Positions 34,583 to 42,809 are shown, numbered from the stretch's first letter. The stretch is DNA of 64,000 bases from RYN-111 sp046723735 (GCA_046723735.1 JBKOVB010000032.1:13912-77911), one strand, 5' to 3'. Program-made: numbers and translations. The notes: generated by a model not told the origin, from the sequence alone.

Positions 34583-34692
34583 TATGTTCTCCAAAAGGAA
34601 AAGAAATGCGCCCGGAAAAGCTACTGCCCCCCCTTTTGCACGTATGAACGCACAAACTCCTCCGCGTTCGTCTCTAATACGTCGTCAATTTC
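34001..34692 (-). mobile_element. Putative homing-endonuclease cassette with recoded pup and prcB ends
   Basis: A segment of about 690 bp bounded by abrupt codon-use changes. Left edge: pup codons 1-45 end in G or C with one exception (GCA, codon 2), then from codon 46 (34692) come GAA, ATT, GTA, TTA, TTT, CGT, TCA, CAA. Right edge: prcB codons 5-14 are A/T-ending, and from codon 15 (34001) the gene returns to G/C endings. Between them lies the HNH nuclease gene. The encoded Pup and PrcB ends remain normal. No terminal repeats or target duplication seen, which fits spread by double-strand-break repair rather than transposition. Confidence 0.6.
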
Positions 34693-34827
34693 GTCGAGCA
34701 GGTCGTCGACCTCGTCGGTCAGCTTCTCGACGCGGTCGTGGACGTCGGTCTCGGTCTCCTCGACCTCGGCGACGTCCTCGCTCGTCCTGCCGACGCGCTC
34801 CTGGCCGCCGTTGTCCTTGCCTGCCAT
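34621..34827 (-). CDS. pup: Prokaryotic ubiquitin-like protein Pup
   Basis: 68 residues, disordered and acidic, with the central coiled-coil-forming part 'VEKLTDEVDDLLDEIDDVLE' (about 33-52, Mpa binding) and C-terminus 'NAEEFVRSYVQKGGQ'. The final Gln must be deamidated to Glu by Dop before PafA ligation. ATG 34827 with GAGGAG 6 nt upstream. Codons 46-68 are A/T-rich with a TTA Leu codon, extremely rare in this DNA, while codons 1-45 are not; see the cassette at 34001-34692. It is followed after 38 nt by the HNH gene. Confidence 0.96.
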   Translation of the reverse strand: MAGKDNGGQERVGRTSEDVAEVEETETDVHDRVEKLTDEVDDLLDEIDDVLETNAEEFVRSYVQKGGQ

Positions 34828-34916
34828 CACCGTCTCCTCGAGAGTCGACCTCAGAGACGAACCTATCCCGTGGGTCCGTCACTCACCCATCGGCGCCAGC
34901 AACTGCTGTTGAACGG

Positions 34917-36449
34917 TTACCGACGCCCAGCGAGCCCCTCGAGCAGGTCGAGGGCGGTCTCGCTGCGGTCGAACAGGCCGCCCACGTGCGCCTTGGTCCC
35001 TCGCAGCGGCTCGAGCGTGGGCACGCGCTGGAGCGACTCGCGCCCCACGTCGAAGATGACGGAGTCCCAGGAGGCTGCAGCGACCTGGCCGGGGAACTGC
35101 CGCAGGCACCTGCCCCGGAAGTAGGCCCGGGTGTCCTCGGGCGGGTTGGTGACGGCGGCCTGGACCTCCTCCTCCGTGACCAGCGTCTGCATCGAGCCCC
35201 GGGCGACCAGCCGGTTGTAGAGGCCCTTGTCCCGTCGTACGTCTGCGTACTGCAGGTCGACGAGGTGCAGCTTCGGCGCGTCCCAGTCGAGCCCCTCGCG
35301 CTGCCGATAGCCCTCGAGGATCGAGAGCTTGGCGACCCAGTCCAGCTCCTGCGACAGCGACATCGGGTCGGCGGCGAGGCGGTCCAGAGTGGACTCCCAA
35401 CGACGCAGGACATCGGCCGTGTCGGCGTCCACGTCGGGGCCGAGCCGGTCCTCGACGTGCTTGCGCGCCTGCTCGCAGTACTCCATCTGCAGCTGCAGGC
35501 CCGTCATCTTCCGCCCGTCGCGCAGCGTGACGAGGTGCTTGAGCGACGGGTCGTGCGAGATGGCCCGCAGCGCCCCGACGGGGTTCTCGAGCCCCAGCTC
35601 GATGCCGTTCTGCCGCAGCCAGCCGTCCTCGACCATGGCCAGCACGAGCGCGGTCGTGCCGACCTTGAGGTAGGTCGAGATCTCGCTCAGGTTGGCGTCA
35701 CCGATGATGACGTGCAGCCGGCGGTACTTCTCCGGGTCGGCATGCGGCTCGTCGCGGGTGTTGATGATGGGCCGCTTGAGCGTGGTCTCGAGTCCGACCT
35801 CGACCTCGAAGTAGTCGGCGCGCTGGCTGATCTGGAAGCCGTGCTCGCGCCCGTCCTGCCCGAGCCCGACCCGGCCGGCGCCGACGACCACCTGCCGCGA
35901 GACGAAGAAGGGCGTGAGGTGCCGGACGATCTCGGCGAACGGCGTCTGCCGCGCCATGAGGTAGTTCTCGTGGGCGCCGTACGACGCCCCCTTGTTGTCG
36001 GTGTTGTTCTTGTACAGCTGGATCGGCGCGGTGCCAGGCAGCTGCAGCGCCCGCTGCGCGGCGGTCTCCATGACCCGCTCCCCCGCCTTGTCCCAGATGA
36101 CGAGGTCGCGGGGGTTGGTCACCTCGGGGGTGGAGTACTCGGGGTGCGCGTGGTCGACGTACAGCCGCGCGCCGTTGGTGAGGATGACGTTCGCCAGGCC
36201 GAGGTCGTCCTCCGGCTCGCCGGGCAGGTGGTCGGACAGCCCGACGCCCACCTCGAAGCCGCGCGCGTCGCGGAGCGGGTTCTCCTCCTCGAAGTCCCAG
36301 CGCGTACGGCGGTCCCGCGGGCCCTCGGCCAGCACACCGGCGTAGCCGTTGACGACCTGGCTCGACGCCACCATGTGGTTGACGCCGGCGTGACCGGGCG
36401 TGGAGACGCCGTACTCCGTCTCGGAGCCCATGACGCGGCGAACGCTCAT
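34917..36449 (-). CDS. dop: Deamidase / depupylase of Pup
   Basis: 510 residues, about 50 longer than PafA because of the N-terminal Dop-loop (about residues 32-65, 'VVNGYAGVLAEGPRDRRTRW'). 'MGSETEYGVSTPG' has the Mg-binding Glu near 10, 'ARLYVDHAHPEYSTPE' the catalytic Asp near 99, and 'LYKNNTDNKGASYGAHENYL' and 'RPIINTRDEPHAD' the nucleotide site. Dop converts Pup-GGQ to Pup-GGE and removes Pup from substrates. The ATG is 6 nt after TACCCT with no Shine-Dalgarno. Pup starts 89 bp downstream. Confidence 0.96.
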   Translation of the reverse strand: MSVRRVMGSETEYGVSTPGHAGVNHMVASSQVVNGYAGVLAEGPRDRRTRWDFEEENPLRDARGFEVGVGLSDHLPGEPEDDLGLANVILTNGARLYVDHAHPEYSTPEVTNPRDLVIWDKAGERVMETAAQRALQLPGTAPIQLYKNNTDNKGASYGAHENYLMARQTPFAEIVRHLTPFFVSRQVVVGAGRVGLGQDGREHGFQISQRADYFEVEVGLETTLKRPIINTRDEPHADPEKYRRLHVIIGDANLSEISTYLKVGTTALVLAMVEDGWLRQNGIELGLENPVGALRAISHDPSLKHLVTLRDGRKMTGLQLQMEYCEQARKHVEDRLGPDVDADTADVLRRWESTLDRLAADPMSLSQELDWVAKLSILEGYRQREGLDWDAPKLHLVDLQYADVRRDKGLYNRLVARGSMQTLVTEEEVQAAVTNPPEDTRAYFRGRCLRQFPGQVAAASWDSVIFDVGRESLQRVPTLEPLRGTKAHVGGLFDRSETALDLLEGLAGRR

Positions 36450-36455
36450 GGGCTG

Positions 36456-36461
36456 AGGGTA
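36456..36461 (-). promoter_or_regulatory. -10 element for a leaderless dop mRNA
   Basis: TACCCT on the minus strand followed by 6 nt and the dop ATG; it may start the dop-pup-HNH-prcBA transcript. Confidence 0.45.
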
Positions 36462-36503
36462 GAACGCCCTGCCCCCGCGGGTGACCGTTCGGGGCCGTGG
36501 GTC

Positions 36504-38252
36504 CTACAGGTACTGGCCAGTGTTCGCGATCGTGTCGATGGACTTGCCGGTCTCCGTGCCCTTGGCGCTGGTGACGAGCGTGCGGATGTACACGATCCGC
36601 TCGCCCTTCTTCCCGGAGATCCGGGCCCAGTCGTCGGGGTTGGTGGTGTTGGGCAGGTCCTCGTTCTCCTTGAACTCGTCGATACAGGCCGTGAACAGGT
36701 GCTGCATCCGCAGCCCCTTCTGACCCGACTCGAGGAAGTCCTTGATCGCCATCTTCTTGGCGCGGCCGACGATGTTCTCGATCATCGCGCCGGAGTTGAA
36801 GTCCTTGAAGTAAAGGATCTCCTTGTCTCCGCCGGCGTAGGTGACCTCGAGGAACCTGTTCTCCTCGGCCTCGGTGTAGATGCGCTCCACCACCCCCTGC
36901 ACCATGGCCGCGACGGTGGCGGCCCGTGACCCGCCGTGCTCGGCGAGGTCCTCGGGGTGCAGGGGCAGGTCCTCCCGCAGGTACTTGCTGAAGATGTCAC
37001 GCGCGGCCTCGGCGTCGGGGCGCTCGATCTTGATCTTCACGTCGAGACGGCCCGGTCGCAGGATGGCCGGGTCGATCATGTCCTCGCGGTTGGACGCGCC
37101 GATGACGACGACGTTCTCGAGCGTCTCGACGCCGTCGATCTCCGACAGCAGCTGCGGGACGATGGTCGTCTCCACATCGCTCGAGACGCCGCTGCCGCGG
37201 GTGCGGAAGATGGAGTCCATCTCGTCGAAGAACACGATGACGGGCGTGCCTTCGGTGGCCTTCTCCCGGGCCCGCTGGAAGATCAGCCGGATGTGGCGCT
37301 CGGTCTCCCCGACGTACTTGTTGAGGAGCTCAGGTCCCTTGATGTTCAGGAAGAACGCGCGCCCCTCGGGCCTGCCGGTGACCTCGGCGACCTTCTTCGC
37401 GAGGCTGTTCGCGACGGCCTTGGCGATGAGCGTCTTGCCGCAGCCAGGTGGCCCGTAGAGCAGGACGCCCTTGGGCGGCCGGAGCTGGTGCTCCTTGAAG
37501 AGGTCCTTGTGCAGGAAGGGCAGCTCGACCGCGTCGCGGATCGCCTCGATCTGCGGGTTGAGCCCGCCGATGTCCGCGTAGTCGATGTCGGGGACCTCTT
37601 CGAGGACGAGCTCCTCGACCTCGCTCTTGGGGATGCGCTCGTACACGTAGCTCGAGCGCGGCTCCAGCAGCAGCGCGTCGCCCGACTTCAGGGTCGTCCC
37701 GCTCAGACTGTCGGCGAGCTGCACGACCTTCTCGTCGTCGGTGTGTCCGATGACGAGGGCGCGGCCGCCGTCCAGCAGCTCCTTGAGGGTCACGACCTCG
37801 CCGTGCCGCTCGAAGTCCAGGGCCTTCACGACGTTGAGGGCCTCGTTGAGCATGACCTCCTGGCCCTTGCGCAGGGCGTCCACGTCGACGGCGGGTGACA
37901 CGGTCACCCGAAGCTTGCGCCCCCCGGTGAAGACGTCGACGGTGTCCTCGTCGTGGATGCCCAGGAAGATGCCGAAACCGCTCGGCGGCTGGGCGAGTCG
38001 CTCGACCTCCTCCTTGAGGGCGACGATCTGGTCGCGGGCCTCCTTGAGCGTGCTGACGAGCCGCTCGTTCTGGCCGGTGGCCCCTGCCAGGGCGGCCTGC
38101 ACGTCGGCGAGCCGCTCCTCGAGGGCTCGTACCTGACGTGGCGAGTCGGCGAGCTTGCGCCGGAGGACGGAGACCTCCTCCTCCAGGAAGCTCACCTGCG
38201 CACGGAGATCGGCAGCCTGCCCCTCCGAGCCGGCCCCGTGGGTGTCGGCCAC
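36504..38252 (-). CDS. mpa: Proteasome-associated AAA ATPase Mpa/ARC
   Basis: 582 residues. An N-terminal coiled coil about 10-80 ('RAQVSFLEEEVSVLRRKLAD') captures Pup, two OB domains span about 85-230, and the AAA module has Walker A 'LLYGPPGCGKTLIAKAVAN' near 268, Walker B 'PVIVFFDEMDSIF' and 'ASNREDMIDPAILRPGRLD'. The last residues 'NTGQYL' form the HbYX-like tail that docks on PrcA. It unfolds pupylated proteins. GTG 38252 is taken because GGGAGG lies 8 nt upstream and VADTHGAG fits the family; in-frame upstream text is not protein-like. Confidence 0.95.
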   Translation of the reverse strand: MADTHGAGSEGQAADLRAQVSFLEEEVSVLRRKLADSPRQVRALEERLADVQAALAGATGQNERLVSTLKEARDQIVALKEEVERLAQPPSGFGIFLGIHDEDTVDVFTGGRKLRVTVSPAVDVDALRKGQEVMLNEALNVVKALDFERHGEVVTLKELLDGGRALVIGHTDDEKVVQLADSLSGTTLKSGDALLLEPRSSYVYERIPKSEVEELVLEEVPDIDYADIGGLNPQIEAIRDAVELPFLHKDLFKEHQLRPPKGVLLYGPPGCGKTLIAKAVANSLAKKVAEVTGRPEGRAFFLNIKGPELLNKYVGETERHIRLIFQRAREKATEGTPVIVFFDEMDSIFRTRGSGVSSDVETTIVPQLLSEIDGVETLENVVVIGASNREDMIDPAILRPGRLDVKIKIERPDAEAARDIFSKYLREDLPLHPEDLAEHGGSRAATVAAMVQGVVERIYTEAEENRFLEVTYAGGDKEILYFKDFNSGAMIENIVGRAKKMAIKDFLESGQKGLRMQHLFTACIDEFKENEDLPNTTNPDDWARISGKKGERIVYIRTLVTSAKGTETGKSIDTIANTGQYL

Positions 38253-38372
38253 GTGCCCCACCTCCCCGTCCTGCGTCGGGTCGTGCTGCTGCTCGCATCC
38301 TATGTACGTCGAGCCTGCAACCGCTGGATTCTCCATCGGCAACTCGCCCGCGATCCCAAGGGGTCGAAGTCG

Positions 38373-38378
38373 TAATGT
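38373..38378 (+). promoter_or_regulatory. -10 element for a leaderless ferredoxin mRNA
   Basis: TAATGT, 6 nt before the GTG of the ferredoxin, no Shine-Dalgarno; within the 132-bp region divergent from mpa. Confidence 0.5.
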
Positions 38379-38384
38379 GGTGAC

Positions 38385-38693
38385 GTGGCTGACGAGCTCC
38401 GCGTCCGGGTCGACCAGGACCTCTGCACCGGCGACGGGCTGTGCGTGCAGTACGCCCCCCAGGTGTTCGAGTTCGACGTCGACGGCCTGGCCTACGTCAA
38501 GGACACGGACGGCGACCTCCAGCTGGCGGCGGGGGCGACCGTCCCCGTGCCCCCCGACGTCGCCGCCGCGGTGGTCGACTCGGCCATTGAGTGCCCCGGC
38601 GAGTGCATCCACGTCACCGACGCCAGCGGCAAGGCCGTGGCCGGCCCGGAGTTCGTCGGGATGCCGCAGCTGCCGTCCCGGATCTCTGCCTGA
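38385..38693 (+). CDS. Small ferredoxin, 3Fe-4S/4Fe-4S type
   Basis: 102 residues. Cluster cysteines are in 'DLCTGDGLCVQYAPQVFEFD' (Cys 14, Cys 20) and 'IECPGECIHV' (Cys 70, Cys 74). At the position of a possible fourth ligand (the DGLC segment) Asp/Gly are found, which favours a 3Fe-4S cluster as in Streptomyces P450 ferredoxins. The 28-residue C-terminal tail is extra. It is a common divergent neighbour of mpa in actinobacteria; no P450 is near, so the electron acceptor is unknown. Confidence 0.88.
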   Translation: MADELRVRVDQDLCTGDGLCVQYAPQVFEFDVDGLAYVKDTDGDLQLAAGATVPVPPDVAAAVVDSAIECPGECIHVTDASGKAVAGPEFVGMPQLPSRISA

Positions 38694-38703
38694 CCTTTGC
38701 TCT

Positions 38704-39621
38704 TCAGCGAGCCGCGGGGGTGCGGCGCGCGCCGGTGCTCATGAGGCCCGTGAGGATCTCCTCGGCCAGACCGAGCCCGCCGAGGTGGCTCTCCCCCTCC
38801 ATCGTGATGAGCGTCGCCTCCGGCAGCCGCTCCACGACGTGCGCGCCGTGCCGCAGCGGCACGATGTGGTCCGCGTCGCCGTGCCACCACAGCACCGGCA
38901 CCCTGACGTCCTCGAGGCGGAAGCCCCAGTCCCGGGTGAACAGGAGCAGGTCGGACAGCGGTGCCGTGAGCTGCTTGCGGCTGCCGTGGACGAGGTCGTC
39001 AAGGAACATGGCGCGGAACTCCGGGCGTCCGAGCAGGCGCTTGTCGCCCTCGGGCTGGAGCACGGCGTACAGGTCGATGGCCGGGCCGGCGAACGGGCGC
39101 AGCAGCCGGACGGTCGCGGTCAGCCCGAGGCCGAGCGGCACGCGCCCGACGGAGAGCAGCGGACGCAGCGCGCTGGCCAGCGCGATCGGGCCCCCACCGA
39201 CCGCGTCCGGCCCGACGGTCGGCGCGACGCCGCCGATGACGGCGACGCTCCTGACCCGGTCCGGGAAGGCGGCACCGGCCGCGAGGGCGTAGGGCCCGCC
39301 GCCCGACAGGCCGATCACGTGCATCGAACCGATGCCGAGGACGTCGGCGAGCAGCTCGAGGTCGGCGGTCCAGTCCATGAGGTCGGCGTAGACGTGCGGT
39401 GTGGAGGACCCGATGCCAGGGCGGTCGACGCCGATGATGCGCAGCCCCGCGCGGTCGGCGAGCGCTCGCGCCTCCACCGGGATCTGACGACGTGCGCCCG
39501 GCGTCCCGTGCATCCAGATCACCGGCTGGCCGTACGGCGAGCCGAACGCAGCGAACCCGAGGCGGCGGCCGCCGCGGACGGCCACGGAGCCCTCGAGCCG
39601 CGGGCGCGTGATGTCTGCCAT
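38704..39621 (-). CDS. Alpha/beta hydrolase
   Basis: 305 residues. The oxyanion hole is 'WMHGTPGARRQIP' near residue 33, 'GVDRPGIGSSTPH', the nucleophile elbow is 'VIGLSGGGPYALAAGAAF' (Ser near 105), the acid is probably the Asp of 'VLWWHGDADHIVPL', and the His is in 'GESHLGGLGL'. The class is esterase, epoxide hydrolase-like or C-C hydrolase; the substrate is not predictable. ATG 39621 is chosen since text upstream is shadow frame. It is convergent with the ferredoxin (10 bp apart). Confidence 0.85.
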   Translation of the reverse strand: MADITRPRLEGSVAVRGGRRLGFAAFGSPYGQPVIWMHGTPGARRQIPVEARALADRAGLRIIGVDRPGIGSSTPHVYADLMDWTADLELLADVLGIGSMHVIGLSGGGPYALAAGAAFPDRVRSVAVIGGVAPTVGPDAVGGGPIALASALRPLLSVGRVPLGLGLTATVRLLRPFAGPAIDLYAVLQPEGDKRLLGRPEFRAMFLDDLVHGSRKQLTAPLSDLLLFTRDWGFRLEDVRVPVLWWHGDADHIVPLRHGAHVVERLPEATLITMEGESHLGGLGLAEEILTGLMSTGARRTPAAR

Positions 39622-39688
39622 ACCTCTACGTTGCCACGCGGTCGCCCAGCGTGACGACGAGGGCTTGCTTCGGGACCGTCGCGGCAGG

Positions 39689-40615
39689 TCAGGGCAGGGT
39701 GGGGCGGAACGGCTCCTTGGGGCGGTCCTCCGTGGCGGCCGGCTCGGTCGACTCGGCCAGGTTCTCGCCGTACGCGCCCTTGGAGGGACGACGTCGGCGC
39801 GGCGGCGGCTCGAACCCGTCCGCGAGCTTGCGTGTGGTGCAGAGAAAGCCGGTGTGGCCCACCATCCGGTGCTGGGGGCGCACCGCGAGCCCCTCCACGT
39901 GCCAGCCACGCGCCATGGTCTCCCAGGCCGCCGGCTCGGTGAACGTCCCGTGGTCGCGCATGGCTTCCACGGTGGTGGACAGCTGCGTCGTGGTGGCGAC
40001 GTAGCAGCACAGGACGCCGCCGGGACGCAGCGCCTTCGAGACCGCGTCCAGGCACTCCCAGGGCGCGAGCATGTCGAGGACGACCCGGTCCACGTCGGTG
40101 TCGACGAGGCTGTCCTGCAGGGAGCCGACGGTGATGGTCCAGGCCGGGTGCGGCCCGCCGAAGAACCGCTCGACGTTGTTCCGTGCGATCTCGGCGAAGT
40201 CGGCGCGACGCTCGTACGACGACAGCCGGCCGCCCTCGCCCACCGCGCGCAGCAGGGACATGGACAGGGCGCCCGACCCGACCCCGGCCTCGACGACGTG
40301 CGCGCCCGGGAAGATGTCTGCCATCCCGACGATGTTGGCGCTGTCCTTGGGGTAGACGACCGCCGCGCCGCGGGGCATCGAGAGCACGTAGTCGGGCAGC
40401 AGCGGGCGCAAGGCGAGGTACGTGGTGGCGCCGATCTGGACTGTGACGCCGTCGGGCCCGCCGAGGAGAGTGTCGTGGTCGAGGATCCCCTTGTGGGTGT
40501 GGAACTGCTTGCCCTGCTGGAGGGTGATGGTGTGCATCCGACCCTTGGGGTCGGTCAGCTGCACCTGGTCGCCCTCCGCGAGGGGACCACGTCGTCGTAC
40601 GGCCTCGTAGCTCAC
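39689..40615 (-). CDS. trmI: tRNA (adenine-N1)-methyltransferase TrmI
   Basis: 308 residues; makes m1A58 in the T-loop of tRNAs as a tetramer. The N-terminal beta-barrel ('GDQVQLTDPKGRMHTITLQQ') is followed by 'LRPLLPDYVLSMPRGAAVVY' and SAM motif I 'VVEAGVGSGALSMSLLRAVG' near 103, then 'DRVVLDMLAPWECL'. The C-terminal tail of about 45 residues is Arg/Pro/Glu-rich and not needed for the fold. GTG start 7 nt after TAGCCT. Mycobacterial Rv2118c is the same gene in the same neighbourhood. Confidence 0.94.
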   Translation of the reverse strand: MSYEAVRRRGPLAEGDQVQLTDPKGRMHTITLQQGKQFHTHKGILDHDTLLGGPDGVTVQIGATTYLALRPLLPDYVLSMPRGAAVVYPKDSANIVGMADIFPGAHVVEAGVGSGALSMSLLRAVGEGGRLSSYERRADFAEIARNNVERFFGGPHPAWTITVGSLQDSLVDTDVDRVVLDMLAPWECLDAVSKALRPGGVLCCYVATTTQLSTTVEAMRDHGTFTEPAAWETMARGWHVEGLAVRPQHRMVGHTGFLCTTRKLADGFEPPPRRRRPSKGAYGENLAESTEPAATEDRPKEPFRPTLP

Positions 40616-40622
40616 CGGGACA

Positions 40623-40628
40623 AGGCTA
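40623..40628 (-). promoter_or_regulatory. -10 element for a leaderless trmI mRNA
   Basis: TAGCCT on the minus strand, 7 nt before the trmI GTG, overlapping the stop codon of the upstream protease gene. Confidence 0.4.
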
Positions 40629-41750
40629 CGGAACCGCGCTCGGGTCGAGCGCCCGGGCGACGTCAGCGCTCGCGAGCACGCGCGGTGGCGTTCCGGTCAC
40701 GACGTACTCGGACGCCGGCGTCTGCTCCAGCGCCTCGAGCAGCGCCTCGCCGGACAACTGGGGGTCGAGGAGGAGCCCCGGTTCGACGGTGCGCGCCCCC
40801 TCCCCCACCGTGACCCAGGGGCGGCGTTCGGTCGGGACCTGCTGGACCCAGGACTCGCTCACCACGCCCTGGACCCGACCGGCGCCGTCCACGACGACGA
40901 GCCCGCGCGCACCCGTCTCGTGCGCCTGCCGCACCGCCTCTGCCAAAGGCGTCGCGGCAGTGACCTCGACGGCCGGACGCGCCAGGGCGGCGACGGAGAC
41001 GGCCGGCAGGCGCGCCAGCGCCTCCGAGCGTCGCAGCGCGGCCGCGGCGCCGGCGTAGATGAAGGCCCCGACGAGGGCAGACACGATGATCGTCACCGGG
41101 CCGTGGTCGCCGATCCCGTACGCCGGGAGCACGCCCAGCACGACGACGGGCACCACGACGAGGGCGATCACCATGCCGGAACGGGCGCTGACCCGCGTGC
41201 TCCGATCGGCGTCCCCGAGCACCTGCCAGAGCACGCTGCGCAGCACCCGGCCGCCGTCGAGCGGGAGTCCGGGCAGCAGGTTGAGCACCCCGATGACGCC
41301 GTTGGCGACCGCGAGCCCGCCGAAGAGCAGGCGTTCGAGGCTCCCCGGGTCCGTGCTCAGCACTCCCGCCAGCCCTATGCCGCAGAGCAGCACCGAGACC
41401 ATGGGTCCGCTCACGGCGACGGCGTACTCCCGCGCCGGCGTCTGCGGCGACTCGGTGATCTCCGTGAGCCCTGCGAGCAGCGTGATCGTGATGCTGCGGA
41501 CGGGCAGGCCGAATGCCCGGGCCACGAGGCAGTGGCCGATCTCGTGGAGTACGACGCTCAGCAGCAGCACTCCGACCAGGGCCACGGCGGCCCAGAGGGC
41601 GGTCTGCCCGCCGTACCGGTCGCTGAGGATCGACTGGCCCGTGACGACGAGGTAAGCCGCGAACAGGAACCACGAGGGCATCAGCACGACTGGCACTCCC
41701 GCGACCTTCGCGACCTGCAGGCCGCGGCGGGTTCGGGGGGCGTCGCTCAC
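40626..41750 (-). CDS. Site-2-type zinc metalloprotease (M50) with CBS domains
   Basis: 374 residues. Membrane helices occupy residues about 20-45, 55-75, 105-130, 140-165 and 180-235. Zinc site 'VVLHEIGHCLVARAFGLPV' (HEIGH near 67) and 'LLPGLPLDGGRVLRSVLW' (Asp near 163). The C-terminal 120 residues look like a CBS pair ('VTAATPLAEAVRQAHETGAR', 'GLVVVDGAGRVQGVVSESWV'). It belongs to the CBS-containing S2P group; the substrate, perhaps an anti-sigma factor, is unknown. GTG 41750 lies 7 nt after TAGATT, no Shine-Dalgarno. It is co-directional with trmI, 10 bp apart. Confidence 0.9.
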   Translation of the reverse strand: MSDAPRTRRGLQVAKVAGVPVVLMPSWFLFAAYLVVTGQSILSDRYGGQTALWAAVALVGVLLLSVVLHEIGHCLVARAFGLPVRSITITLLAGLTEITESPQTPAREYAVAVSGPMVSVLLCGIGLAGVLSTDPGSLERLLFGGLAVANGVIGVLNLLPGLPLDGGRVLRSVLWQVLGDADRSTRVSARSGMVIALVVVPVVVLGVLPAYGIGDHGPVTIIVSALVGAFIYAGAAAALRRSEALARLPAVSVAALARPAVEVTAATPLAEAVRQAHETGARGLVVVDGAGRVQGVVSESWVQQVPTERRPWVTVGEGARTVEPGLLLDPQLSGEALLEALEQTPASEYVVTGTPPRVLASADVARALDPSAVP

Positions 41751-41757
41751 CGGACAC

Positions 41758-41763
41758 AATCTA
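41758..41763 (-). promoter_or_regulatory. -10 element for the M50 protease
   Basis: TAGATT on the minus strand, 7 nt before GTG 41750; leaderless arrangement. Confidence 0.45.
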
Positions 41764-41791
41764 GATCCCGGCTCTTGTCGCACTCCGTGAC

Positions 41792-41797
41792 TACCTT
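41792..41797 (+). promoter_or_regulatory. -10 element for the RecB-family nuclease
   Basis: TACCTT, 6 nt before ATG 41804; no Shine-Dalgarno. Only 28 bp separate it from the divergent M50 -10. Confidence 0.45.
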
Positions 41798-41803
41798 CGT
41801 GGC

Positions 41804-42721
41804 ATGGCTTTGCTCGACGCCCCCGCGCCCGCCCCCGCGCCCGTGCCGCTCCCCGTGGTGGCGGCGCTGTCACCGTCGCGGGCGAGCGACTTCATGACGT
41901 GCCCGTTGCTGTTTCGCTACCGCAGCATCGACCGGCTCCCGCAGGCGCCCTCGTCGGCCGCGACGCGCGGGACGCTGGTCCACGCTGTGCTGGAGCGGCT
42001 GTTCGACCTGCCGGCGAGCGAGCGAACGCCGGAGGCCGCGGCAGCGCTGCTCGCGCCTGAGTGGGAGCGGCTGCAGGAGGCGGAGCCGGACGTCGCGGCG
42101 CTGTTCTCCTCTGAAGACGAGCTGGCGACCTGGCTGACGAGCGCACGGGGCCTGCTGGACGGGTACTTCGCGTTGGAGGACCCCCGCCGGCTCGACCCGG
42201 CGGAGAGGGAGTCGTACGTCGAGGTGCAGCTCCCCGGTGGGCTGCTGCTGCGCGGCATCGTGGACCGGCTCGACCAGGCGCCCACCGGGCAGCTCCGGGT
42301 CGTCGACTACAAGACCGGTCGGGCCCCTGGCGAGGCGTTCGAGGGCAAGGCGCTGTTCCAGATGAAGTTCTACGCGCTGGTGCTGTGGCGGACGCGCGGG
42401 GTGATCCCGACGCGGCTGCAGCTGATGTACCTCGGCGACCAGCAGGTGCTGGCCTACGCCCCTGAGGAGTCGGACCTGCTCGCCACCGAGCGCAAGCTGC
42501 TGGCGCTGTGGGAGGCGATCGAGCGGGCGGTGCAGGCGCGCGACTTCCGCCCACGGGTCTCGAAGCTGTGCGACTGGTGCGACCACCACGCCTTCTGCCC
42601 CGAGCAGGGCGGCACGCTGCTTCCTTGGCCGTCCGTGATGCCGTCGCTGGAGGAGCCCGAGGCCCGCCACGTCGAGGCCGCGGCCCGCAAGGCGCTCGCC
42701 GAGGAGGTGCGGGAGCCCTGA
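41804..42721 (+). CDS. RecB-family / Cas4-like PD-(D/E)XK exonuclease
   Basis: 305 residues. 'LSPSRASDFMTCPLLFRYRS' (about 24-43) holds the first Cys of an Fe-S site; 'VHAVLERLFD' the conserved His; 'QLRVVDYKTGRAPGEAFEGK' (about 164-183) the D...Y-K nuclease core; and 'SKLCDWCDHHAFCPEQ' (about 254-269) the last three cysteines. This is the single-domain nuclease seen in most actinobacteria beside trmI (Rv2119 in M. tuberculosis). Probably DNA repair; no cas genes are near. Confidence 0.9.
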   Translation: MALLDAPAPAPAPVPLPVVAALSPSRASDFMTCPLLFRYRSIDRLPQAPSSAATRGTLVHAVLERLFDLPASERTPEAAAALLAPEWERLQEAEPDVAALFSSEDELATWLTSARGLLDGYFALEDPRRLDPAERESYVEVQLPGGLLLRGIVDRLDQAPTGQLRVVDYKTGRAPGEAFEGKALFQMKFYALVLWRTRGVIPTRLQLMYLGDQQVLAYAPEESDLLATERKLLALWEAIERAVQARDFRPRVSKLCDWCDHHAFCPEQGGTLLPWPSVMPSLEEPEARHVEAAARKALAEEVREP

Positions 42722-42723
42722 GG

Positions 42724-42739
42724 GCTCGGGGGCCCGAGC
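42724..42739 (+). terminator. Hairpin after the RecB-family gene
   Basis: GCTCGG-GGGC-CCGAGC, 6-bp stem with a 4-nt loop, starting at the stop codon region. Likely an intrinsic terminator without U-tract. Confidence 0.5.
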
Positions 42740-42809
42740 TGTCCTGGGTGTCCCCAAGGCGGCATGCCTGTCACACTCTGGCGAAACAGACGTCTTTCGG
42801 AGGCCCAGC

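Noticed and set aside
33962..34692. HNH region as an intein or self-splicing intron
   Set aside because: The nuclease frame is separate from both pup and prcB, both proteins are complete without splicing, and the segment is too short to hold a group I or II intron as well as the gene.
33962..34692. HNH region as an insertion sequence
   Set aside because: No transposase, no terminal inverted repeats and no target-site duplication seen at either breakpoint.
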